Of a DNA stretch of 64,000 bases, positions 46,581 to 56,676 are shown piece by piece. The DNA comes from Ganoderma boninense (Eukaryota; Basidiomycota; Agaricomycetes; Polyporales; Polyporaceae). The translations under genes were made by a program, and so were the position numbers. The stretch spans positions 6,464,134 through 6,528,133 of the forward strand of contig CM035304.1 in assembly GCA_002900995.3 (NCBI GenBank), read 5' to 3'. The notes beneath the pieces were generated by a model. The model saw nothing but the letters and a program-made list of their open reading frames with translations. It was not told the DNA's origin and ran no database searches. Position 1 is the first letter of the stretch. Every line of letters begins with the position of its first letter.

Positions 46581-48080
46581 CGTGGTCCAACTTGCAGTCT
46601 AGTTATTGCCTCGTTATCATCTGGTTTACAGAGCGCAGTACCTCACGGAGCGCCGTGCTAGACAGGCGGCGCGAGCCAGCGGCTCAGCGTAAAGCGCATA
46701 CGGTCCAGCGCCAACCTTGCAGCTGTGCCGCACCGTGCGGAGGGAACGAACAAGGGGGGATCTAGCATCGCAAAGAAGAGGAGGTTGAACGAGCCATTTA
46801 GTATATAAATTTGCTGTAGTACAGAGCCTCGAGTGAAGAAAACTCAGACGTAAACGTTGCGACTATCACTGGTGCCTTCAATCGATCCCCCGTGGACGAC
46901 AGTTTGGACCTCGATAACCCCAATGGCGTATATCGACCCCACCAACCCCTCCGGGTTACCCAGACCGACTCTTGCTCTGCCAGAGAGCAACTCCAGAGTT
47001 CTTGGTGCCCCGGGCACCATCGCCGGCATCGAAGTCTGATCCCGTGTAGCTACAGAGTGAGTGGTGTTGGGTATCGTACGCGTATGACGTCAGGGTGGGC
47101 GTACCCCTCCGCAGGTACTTGCAGCACTCTTCGAATCTCGTCCTGCTTACCGGAATTGTGCTGATGACCGTGTCTTCACCTGCAGCGGCCGTATTCGCAG
47201 AACCTGCAGACAGGCTTTTGAGGGCCGAGTCGCTGTTCGTGGAGCCCGCCGCTGTTGCAGTGCGCTCGAGCGCACCTCAGGTTATGCCTTCATCCCTTCG
47301 AAAGAGCTTGACTTGAATTCTGCACGAGAAAATGCACCAAGAGTGAGCGGCTGAGGGCTTGTGTCAGGCTGCGGGCGCATCGAAGGGGCGAGGTGCACCT
47401 GCCTGAGTGATGCTGTGTTAGAGGACAACAATGTCGGGATTGGGGCCCAGGACTGACATGGAGGCGATCACCACAGCAACAAAGGCTGGCAGCTGGAAAC
47501 AGATAGAGGGACGATGTCAGGAAGCCGACTTAGCACATGGTTCTCCTAGTGTATATAGGATTTGTTTGTCACCCGGACATGACAAGACGGGTGGTTTGCT
47601 TACCACCCGGGGCTGGCCGGGTGGCTTATAATATGCAGAAGTGACGGCCGGCCGCAGGTGGGTTGAGGCACCAGATTGATATGTCAGAATACAGTAGTGA
47701 TGGTGTGTACGGTCATCCTCCAACATGCGCATGGGTGATCAGTGATGGTAGAGAGGAAGGATAGAATCTGTCGAAAGCAATGCCTGGCAGGCAAGGTGTT
47801 TGGATTAGGTCCTGACCCTCTGAGATGCATGGTAAACTTCACTGTACGCTTACAGTTTGCTGCATTGAGGCAGTCCCAGGGTCTGTGGGGCATGTATGTA
47901 AGCTTATAGTATATGACTGAATGCTGTTGAAGGACGACGTGACCAACTTTGCAGCATAGCCACACGAACACATTCCAATGGCTTGTATAGGAGATATAGC
48001 ATGCTCAGTGTGCAGGGAAAGCGTACATCTTGGTTGATTAGTTTGAAGAACGAGCACCAGTCTACACGCCGGCCAGAAAC
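46581..48080. other. Intergenic with hairpins
   Basis: No gene recognised. A perfect hairpin CCACCCGG-GGCTGG-CCGGGTGG (47603-47624) lies in a GC-rich patch and could mark a transposon end. Confidence 0.35.
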
Positions 48081-48459
48081 CAATGGCGAGAACGCGCAGC
48101 CCGGCCGGGTGTCGTACCCGGACAAGCCTGCAGCTCGACTGCTCAGCTCTGCACGGCGGCGTGGCCTGGTTCTCGACGTTCCTGCTATCAGATCAGTTCA
48201 AAGAAAGCCTCACCTGTAGTGTGGCTGCCTGCGTCTGGGAGGATAGCCCGGCCGGCAACCAATGGCGAGAAAGCGCAGCCCGGCCGGATGTTGTACCCGG
48301 ACAAGCCTATAGCTCGACTACTCAGCGCTGCACGGCGGCGTGTCCTGGTTCTCGACGTTCCTGCTATCAGGTCAGTTCGAAGAAAGCCTCACCTGTAGTG
48401 CAGCTGCCTGCGTCCGGGAGGATAGCCCGGCCGGCAACCAATGGCGAGAAAGCGAAAAC
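48081..48459. repeat. 179-bp tandem repeat, two copies plus a partial third
   Basis: CAATGGCGAG recurs at 48081, 48260 and 48439, exactly 179 bp apart. Copies 1 and 2 are near-identical over their whole length and include GC-rich CCCGGCCGG stretches. No coding role is apparent. Confidence 0.85.
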
Positions 48460-48512
48460 CGGGCAATCCCAGAGCTTTGATCCACAATATGTTCTGCAAA
48501 TCTCAATATTTT

Positions 48513-49651
48513 TTACTTTTGAGCCTGAGTCCACAGTGTTTGTAGAATTTGAGATCTCCCTGCCTTGGCCACTGTTTCCCTATATTTAGACATGCCCCCG
48601 GCCGACAAAGCACAAAGCAAAGGTTCTTGTTCCCCCCTACCAGGCGTAACCATTCGAATTTCGATTTCGGGTCCATCGGGAGGGTTGGAACCTGGCGTGT
48701 TCATGTCCGCCGGAGTCTGTGTAACGTGCACAGGTGGTTCCAATGGTCCTAAACAGGTTACAGTTCACCCACACACGTCCTATGGTAGCACAATTTCCGT
48801 TGTACCTTCTATGTCATCGTCCGACCAGTCGATGTCCATATCGTCTTGTTGCTGGTCTGGAGCTTTGCAAAACATGAATTGATGTTGACAACTGGCATTA
48901 TTTCTACACATCCCTCCGACCTACCCTGTCTACTAATATTTCCTGATTCTACGATGTGAATTGGGCCAGCAATAGAATCTGAAAACAAACATAAATCAGC
49001 GTAAATCAGCCATGAGATCCTGGTAGAAATTGACCGGCCTACCGTTGTACAAGTTGTCATCAGATTCATCCGAAATTTCTTCGCCACCCGGGTTTCCTAT
49101 TTTTGCCGTTATTAAACTTCAATTGGCTGCCAAAGACATCAAATGGCGTTTACCCTGATGGACGGGGCCATCATCGCTCATCGCCTCCTTCGCTACACGC
49201 CTCCCAAACACAGGGCGTGCAATGGGCACTGATGGAGTTAGTTTCATCCTCAGAATAGATGACTTGAAAACCTACGGCTGTCATCGGACTCTTCAGCATC
49301 CAAGTCGTTAGGTGCTGATTGCGTGATAGAACTCAATAGCACAGGGCGGGCTAGCGAGTCTTCATCAACAAGGTCAGCCGGTTTTTGGTTTTCAAACAAG
49401 CAAACACGCTGACTTGCCTCCATAGTCGTCATCGCTCTCGCTTTCAACCGCCGGACTGTTGAATCTTACCGGAGCTGCAAGATCTACTAATGTGAGTAAC
49501 AATCAGTCAATATTGATTTCAACGGTAGCCTGCATGTCTTACGGGTGACATGTTGCTCGTTCTCATCGTCGTCTTCCGCACCCACAAACCGTTTGTCCAG
49601 TTCGTTTTCCAGAGGAGGAAGATCGGGATGTTCGTCGGTCTGTCCACTCAT
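48513..49651 (-). CDS. Acidic protein encoded by eight phase-1 exons
   Basis: Not a recognised family. Exons 49651-49543, 49486-49418, 49359-49276, 49228-49154, 49096-49043, 48978-48925, 48862-48806 and 48748-48513 give 245 aa. Every intron is phase 1 and all six internal exons are multiples of three. Internal exons repeat two themes: 'LAAPV/LARPV/IARPV/IAGPI' near their start and acidic 'ESESDDDYG', 'AEESDDS', 'SDESDDNLYN', 'WSDDDIEG' near their end, suggesting exon duplication. The second intron has a GC donor (CTATGGAG|GCAAGT). The last exon ('PPVHVTQTPADMNTP') is longer and less acidic. It is divergent from the Zn2Cys6 gene at 49909. Probably nuclear; function unknown. Confidence 0.6.
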
Positions 49652-49908
49652 GTCGACATTAGCGAACCGACAAAAGGTGGGTAGGACAACAAGGGAAGCT
49701 TGATCAACAGGTGACCTTTTGGAAGGTTGCGTAAGTCCGCACAGGTACTGGCAGGTCTGCGGTTGCGCCACCACGTGATTTAAACACGCCTTGTTTTGTG
49801 CGGCGGTTCGGATCTACCCGCGATCAGTGAGTGTGATCAAGTCATCGCTCAGCAGCGCCGTTGTTGGTGTTCAAGCATCTTTGCTCTCTCTCAATCCCGT
49901 GTGTTTTG
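49652..49908. promoter_or_regulatory. Shared divergent promoter region
   Basis: A 257-bp space between two head-to-head start codons (49651 minus, 49909 plus). No TATA box is evident. Confidence 0.4.
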
Positions 49909-51205
49909 ATGTCTTCCACTATGTCGTCCATACATCCACCCCCCGACCCTCTGCAAAAGCTGAGACGAATCGTCAGCCAACTCGAATACGCCTATGAAGA
50001 CCGCCCCGATCCCCAATCGCCTCAACTCTCGCAATGGAAGAAAGCCTTCGCAGCCAAAGTTAACGCCCTCGCTCACGAGATACACCACATCGGTGACCAA
50101 CAACCCCGTTACCTGCCAAGGTTGACAATCTGTGCCCTGTATCTTCACAACGTCCGCTGCAGCGAAGAGGATGGCGACTTCAACTTCGACAATCTCCGTC
50201 CTGTCATTCACAGGCATCCGGCCTTGACAGACCCAGCCATGAAGGTTGGCATCCCCGCAGACTTTGATGGAACAATGTTCCCGTTGTTCCCTCGAGACAA
50301 GATCAAGAGCAATTGGTGGATGACATTTGGTATGTAACACCCTGCCTCGACAGCGCGCTGCTCACCATCAAAAACAACCACAGGACATGGCCGCTTGTCC
50401 CAGACTCCCGCACCCGTACCTCCCCATCACTCCGCATCGGCGGTGCGCAAAGTCATGAGCGCGCCGCCTGGCAGAGTTGTCGAGCCTACCTCGCTCTCCC
50501 ACCCGTCCTGGAACGCTCCTGCGTCGTCGATTTCCGCTCAAACCAATACGCCATCTGCCATTGTTGACGTTCATCCACCAGCTTTTACCACCCCCGCGAT
50601 GACATCTGCATCCATGTTCCGTGCAAGCTCGGGTGGCCCTCCTTCTCCCGCAGTCCCTGCTACCCCCCCCGACGACGACATGATGGAAGTTGACGATCAA
50701 CCCAACCCCGCCGACAAGCCGGGGGAGGAGCCGGTCGAGGAGCTGGTGAGGAAGCGCAAAGCCTCCCGATCGCCATCGCCCACCCCCCATGCAGACGGGA
50801 CGAAGCGATCTAAGCCGCAGGAAGATGATTCAGATGATCAGCAGCCAGGCAGACCAGCAACGCCTCGAAAGGAGACTGTTGAATCGACAAAGGTTTGCTT
50901 CGTATTGAACACACCGCACTTCTCGTACGACTGACATCGAGCTACAGGGCGCCCAACATGTCCCCAAAATCAAGCCCACTGCCCGTATGTCGATCAGCAA
51001 TAGTCGACCAGTAACCAACACGCACAAGGCAGCCGCAAAGAACGTGGATGTCAAGGGCAAGGGCAAGGCCGTTGACAAGACGCAAGGGTCGAGCACGAGC
51101 GAGATCGTTGAAGGGGAACGGAATGGCCATGCGATCGACGAGGAGGATGTCGCCATGCCGGAGCAGGTTGATGCAGATGACGGGCAGGGCAAGGCGCAGG
51201 GGGTT

Positions 51206-51240
<35 letters not shown>

Positions 51241-54200
51241 TGAAGACGAGGGCGAGGATGGGGACGGCGATGGGGACGAGGACGAGGACGAGGATGAGGA
51301 CGAGGACGAGGACGAGGAAGAAGAAGAAGAAGAGGAGGAGGAGGAGGAGGAGGAGGAGGAGGAGGAGGAGGAGGAGGAGGAGGAGGAGATCAAGATCAAG
51401 GACCGACCCGCCAGTTCAGAGGTCGATGCCGAAGCTGACGAAGATGAGCTCGATAAAGCCGCGCCAGACAGCAAGCCACGTAGGGGCGGCAGACGCAAGG
51501 GTGGAAAGAAGAAAGACATCCCTCCAGAAGCCGAATTTCCGCCAGAAGACTTGGAGTGGGCTTGGTATGAACACGTACGTCAACATCATCTCGATCACCC
51601 GCACGCACTAACAACTGTTATCAGCCGGACGCATGTCAGAAATGCAGGTCCGAAGGCAGGGCTTGCGTCTTCTCTCCTCTCTTCACCTCCAGCTGTTGGC
51701 GCTGCATCGGCAACCGTCGCATCACATGCACCAATCTCGTCGGCCCGAAGAAAGGGCAGAAGATCGGCGCATGCTACGAGGGCTACCGCTGGTGGAAGCA
51801 AAAATGTCGTCCAGACCTTTACCCCGGCTCACACCCGCACCCCGGTTCCGAGATCGTCCGAGGCGAGGATGTTCCTCAATGGTTCCGTGATCTGTACAGC
51901 CAGCGGGAACCTGGCGGTCCCCCATCACCCGAGATCCCAGCTACTCCGTGCGGCAAACCCAAAGCATCCACGCTTAACCAGCCTCGCTTCGCCAATCTGG
52001 GACGTCCCTTGCCATTCTTGCCCGAGCAGGAGGACACCGACGAATCCACCGGTGAAGCTGGTACAGATGGCAAGACAGCGGCAGTTGATGAACACCAGCC
52101 TCACCTCGAGGAGACGAAGAACACGACGACGAAGAACACGACGACGAAGAACACGAACTCGGCGAAGGTCAGGAAGGACAAGGCTGCCCCGGCAGCCGCC
52201 AAGCCGCGCGTCAGCTCAAGCACCCCCGCAGCATCAAATTCTCGTCCCAAGGGGGACGCAGCGAACAAGGGCAAGGTGGAGACCAAGGCGAAGGCCGAAA
52301 CCAAGGCGGGGATGGAGACCAAGCCCACGAAGACGGAAACCAAGGCCAAGAAGCAAGCCAAGGGCAAGTCGAAACCCAATGTCAAGGCTCAGGCTGAACG
52401 GGGATCAACAGTCGAGGGCGACGACGCCACCACGTCCAAGCGCCGGTCGCCTCGAAAGCGGAACCCGGCTCTGCCAGCCGAGACAGCCGCCGGCCCCGGT
52501 GGGCGCAAGTCCACCCGCCAACCGGGGAAGGCCACGAAGAAGCCGGCACGCTCTTCCTCTGCCACAGCCGACGTCGTCGAGGACACATCCCCACAGCCCG
52601 AGCCCGAGCCCCGTCTCGAGCCCAAGGACAGGAAGGTGAAGCCAAGACCTCAGCCCAAGAAAAAGCAGCCTTCCGATAGTCCAGACGTGACGATGGCGGT
52701 CCATATCCCAACCACCGAAGCGGCTGCAGGGACATCTTCGGGAGGGAGCGGGAAGGTGCGTGCGCAGAGCGTTTTCGTTTTCATACCCCCCTTCAAGAAG
52801 GATCTGTCCAAGCAGAGCGCTGGGGGCTCCAAGCCCACCAAGACTGCGAACACCACATCTGGCCCTCCCATCACGAAGGTGGGTCCTCCCAAGGGTGTTA
52901 GGCGTCGGCGAGGGGGTGATCAGCCAGCGTCCCGAGGGGCGGCGGGTGTCCACCCTGTGCATGATGCAGATGATGAGAACGAGGCTGATGTTCCCCGAAA
53001 GAAATCTCGCAAGGTGACGGCTGGAGATGCAGCGAAAGTAGTGACGCAGCAAGCAGGGGAGGGTGATGAGGACGGCCATGGAACGCCCCCTCGTCAGTCT
53101 GTTCAAGATCAAGAAGACCCATTCGGTATGCGAAACCCTTCTGTTCCCTATGACCTTATCACCATGTCGCCTCCAAATGTTGCCCTTTGGGGCGCTGGAC
53201 TAATCAACGCACATTTTGACCTAGAATTCACGTTTTCGTACCCTGCGACCACCCCAGGATCTGTGGACGTGACGTCTGCACGGCCCCCATCCATCGTACC
53301 ATATGCCGCAACAGGCACCGTTTCGAAAGATGAGACCGGCGAGAAGTCCTCTGCCAACACCCCTTCCCGCGCAAATACCCCCGTTCCCACGACAAGTACG
53401 TCGAGGGGCTCGAAGAAGGGAACACCCGCACTGAGACTGACACCCGTATCGGGTATGCACGCTCGCAGCAGCATTGAATATTGTTCATTGATCGAATATG
53501 GAATAGACATCAATCAGTTGAAGTCGCACACGCCGCTCAGTGCGCCATCGGAGGAGCAGGAGCTGGTCCAGCTGCCAACGGTCCACGTGTCTGCGACGGA
53601 GGAACCCGCGGAGGGGCAGGAGCTGGGCCAGCTGCCAACAGTCCATGTGTCTGCGCCAGAGGAACCCGCCATCCCTACGAGTACTTCGCCGATCACCTCT
53701 GACGAGCAACTTGCCCACATCCTCAGGTTCTCGGACACTGTGCGCGAAACCCTCAGCGGCTCATACCGCGTCCTTGTCACTCGCTACCAGCAGGGTGGTG
53801 CGTCATTGCCCCCGCGCGACGACGTACTCGGCAGCATTGAACATCTCTCAAAAGCCCTTCGAAATCTCACCGTCGACCTCCTGCTCTTCGGCTCCATGTT
53901 CGAGCACATCTCCACCTGCTTCGAGATGCTCGCCGGTGTCTTGCAGCTCGGACATGCGATGCCGGTGGGGTTGGATGACTTGGCCCAATCAACCGCGATG
54001 CTTCTGGAGCTCTACACCACCAGCGGTCAGGAATGGAGCCGACTACATGACATGTTCACGCCATCTTCCAACGAGCCCTCGCAATCTCATCTGAACGCGA
54101 CCTTGGCAGCGGTAGCCGATGAAATGACATGGGACATGTGTGCTCTGGCCCCGGACGTCGACCCACTCCCCGCCCAGCTCATCCAAGCCCTCGCCGCGGG

Positions 54201-54582
54201 TGACCAGGACCTTCCCCGGATGCTCATAGGAGCTGCGAAAATCCTCGCTGCCGGAGCGGAGGTCGTGCACAGTGAGCGACAGGCCATGAACGTTGTTCTT
54301 CAAGCCCTGCCTCCGCCACCCGTCCCCGTCCCCACGCCCTTTCCTCCCAACAATCCACCAGAGCAAGCCTATGGGCCGGCATTTCCCACTACGCAGCAAG
54401 TCATGGACACCCTATCGGCAGTCAGCACGAAACTCGTCGAGCTCGAGAACGACGTCGAAATGTTGAAGCAAGGCCAGTTCGTGGAGGGCTATCTCCAGTC
54501 ACTCGGGGTGACTCCCAGCGCGCTCAAGGCTGTCGGGCAGTTCGCGAGAACCTTCTCAGAGGGTGCGTCAGACGGTGCGTAA
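49909..54582 (+). CDS. Large acidic Zn(II)2Cys6 cluster protein
   Basis: Exons 49909-50329, 50384-50892, 50948-51574 and 51625-54582 (introns 54, 55 and 50 nt) give 1,504 aa. Residues 523-554 spell C-X2-C-X6-C-X9-C-X2-C-X7-C, the Gal4-type binuclear zinc cluster, unusual in being internal. N-terminal 1-140 is an uncharacterised domain ('LEYAYEDRP', 'LPRLTICALYLHNVRC'); then a basic linker ('RKRKASRSPSP') and an Asp/Glu run of about 60 residues just before the cluster. After it come Lys/Thr-rich and Pro-rich stretches, a 20-aa tandem repeat, and a C-terminal helical region with coiled-coil character ('LVELENDVEMLKQ'). A stopless 99-nt stretch (53126-53224) may be an in-frame intron. DNA binding is inferred. 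It lies in the TET/KDZ cargo region. Confidence 0.7.
51206..51388 (+). repeat. GAGGAC/GAG microsatellite in coding sequence
   Basis: About 180 bp of GAGGAC hexamers passing into pure GAG, encoding the Asp/Glu run before the zinc cluster. Expected to vary in length between strains. Confidence 0.9.
53551..53670 (+). repeat. 60-bp tandem duplication in coding sequence
   Basis: Two 20-aa units sharing 'QELxQLPTVHVSAxEEPA', six nucleotide differences or fewer by eye. Confidence 0.8.
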
Positions 54583-55496
54583 TAGCAGGGTGAGACAGTT
54601 TCGGACTAGGACGATGCCAGACTTTACACCCGCATCCCTCCTCGGTGATCGGACCGCTCGGTTGCTTTGTGTTGTCGAAGTCCTACATCGCATGTCACAG
54701 TTACACCCGCCGCACACGTCGATAGCATTGTTCCCCTCGGGTACCGAATTGCATATCTCATGTACACCGTTTGTGTTCTGGTAGTGAATTGAAGAGCCCA
54801 TGTTACTCTCAGTGATGACGGTACTCGGCACGATGATGTTTGAGTACCGAGGACAATGTGGGAGCCCAGCTCAGGTGCAACGTTGCAAAATCACAAATCC
54901 CCGGCATCTGGTATCATTGGCGCCCGGGTAAGCCGTGTGTTGTCACAAATATCAAAGCTTTGTGATGATCTATCTTTGAGGATCACCCGGATTGTCGCTG
55001 TTATGCCCAACACCACTCTTCCCATCTTTGCTCGGGTGATCACCCGGTGCGATGGGAAACGTGGGACTGTACATCCAACCTGGGCTTTGTCTCCAGCTGC
55101 GCTGTATTGTGTTCGCTGGCAGTCGCACTTCCCACATGCTGTCTTCGGGACGGTGATGCTGTCTCACCCGCTCAGTTGTACAATTCGGGTTACAGCTTCC
55201 CATCGTATTTGCCCCTCTGACCTCGGTGTCTGTGTACCGCACTGTTCCTGGAAGAGATACGGCTGATCATCCGTTGCATGAATGACACAGTTCCTAACGA
55301 AAGCCGGCCAAAGTAGGAGATGAAAAGATTCCAGCTCACATATCGTCGGGACACTGCGGGTGTTTCGGATGAATTGCCACCTTGGTCCATCAAGTCATCC
55401 CAGCGATATCGGCAAAGGCCAGGAACTGTTCTTATAAAGCTCTCACTTTGTGCCAGAGAACGTCCGACAACCTTCTCCTCTATCACACCCCCAGTC
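54583..55496. other. Intergenic with palindromes
   Basis: Between the Zn2Cys6 gene and the viroplasmin-like gene. Contains the 14-bp palindrome CGGGTGATCACCCG (55033-55046) and a further GATCACCCGG near 54978. No gene. Confidence 0.4.
55033..55046. promoter_or_regulatory. 14-bp perfect palindrome
   Basis: CGGGTGATCACCCG. CGG half-sites facing each other are typical targets of Zn2Cys6 proteins, and such a gene lies just upstream; the link is only suggestive. Confidence 0.3.
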
Positions 55497-56458
55497 ATGA
55501 AGGACCCTGCCCAGATTCAGCGGGAACTCGATGCTTTCGACGCTCATGCAATGTCGTTCGGTCCTCTGCCCCGATACAACAGCGACGGCACCGTGATGGC
55601 CGTTGGAGAACCGTACCCTGGGTCAAGGGTGTACGTAGTTTGGAGTGGGAGGGCCACTGGATTGTTCTACGGGTGGTGCGTGAGATCCGTTGTTCACGAT
55701 TATCCGCGATCTGACATCTGTCCAGGGACAACTGCCATGCCATGACGTGGCGGTTCCCGGGCAATGCTTTTGTTGGGTGTGACTCTCTTGAGGACGCCCA
55801 AGAAGCATTTGTCTGAGGCCCACCGAAGTTAACCGAAGTATGGCGGGTACCTGCTCCTCGGTTTGCGCAGCTCAGCCCCCGCATTTACGACGGCCCTGTG
55901 GACCAGCCTACAAGTGCACAGCGTCATGACCACCCAATCGAGGGCGGTCGCGGACCCGATATCTCAAACATCGTCACTCAAGACAATCATCCTCCTCCCA
56001 TCGACATTCCCGTCGAGCACGACCTTACTACTGACGCACTCCAGCGCTGGAACACCCAAGCCGATCATAGCCACTACAAACACCACCCTCCGTCCATGGA
56101 TGCGGTGTCTGGCATCACCTATGACACAGTGTCTTCGGGTACCATCCGCACCCCTGGGGGATGGGCACGCAACACTGCAGGGACAGCAGCCACCGAGGAA
56201 GGAATCGTTGCTTGGGCCGTGATTCGTGGCGTCAGGCCGGGTGTGTACCATAGCCGGTGAGTGCCATTGATGCAGTTGCAAAGCTTTTGCGCCTGCTGAT
56301 CGCATTACGTTTCCAGTGCTGAGGCAGACGCAGCTGGTGGGGGTGCGTTCGGCAGGAAGATTGTGGGATTTGATCGCAAGACCCATGCATACGTGTACTT
56401 CGTCCAGAAGTACATGAAAGGCATGATTGGAGTCGGTCGTGCAATTCAAACTGACTGA
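55497..56458 (+). pseudogene. Double viroplasmin-like (RNase H1 N-terminal-type) domain protein with an in-frame stop
   Basis: Exons 55497-55675, 55726-56256 and 56317-56458 (introns 50 and 60 nt). The first domain, 'SRVYVVWSGRATGLFYGW' + 'DNCHAMTWRFPGNAF' + 'SLEDAQEAF', and the second, 'WAVIRGVRPGVYHSR' + 'KIVGFDRKTHAYVYF', both follow the viroplasmin/RNase H1 N-terminal pattern that binds RNA-DNA hybrids. A TGA at 55814-55816 directly after the first domain interrupts a frame that otherwise continues ('GPPKLTEVWRVPAPRF...'). No phase-consistent intron of normal length removes it without cutting the domain. Such genes are frequent near Agaricomycete transposons; no virus is implied. Alternatively two separate proteins are made. 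Confidence 0.6.
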
Positions 56459-56676
56459 TGCCAGACGACATGTATTCTGCGGCTGTACGATGTATGTGTG
56501 CTGTACGATAGATATGCTGCACGACAACTGCACAATGTCACGCACGAGAACTGCTACGAGAAACAATGTATGCCTTTGTCTAGCTGGTGGGTGATCAGAT
56601 GACGGTAAAGACTGTGTGGGGTATGACGACCTCCGCGGGTGATTTGATGCCAGGAAACAGAGCAAAAACAAAGGTC

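Noticed and set aside
48081..48459. CRISPR-like array
   Set aside because: Units are long and contiguous without spacers, in a eukaryotic genome.
50830..51519. Long minus-strand frame of poly-Ser
   Set aside because: Shadow of the GAG/GAC tract in the Zn2Cys6 gene.
53453..53517. Extra intron in the Zn2Cys6 gene (GTATGC...ATCAG)
   Set aside because: At 65 nt it would shift the frame, while the frame is open through it and continues into the 20-aa repeat.
55497..56458. Insertion of a caulimovirus because of the viroplasmin name
   Set aside because: The domain is shared with cellular RNase H1 and is common in basidiomycete genomes; no movement, coat or reverse transcriptase gene is nearby.
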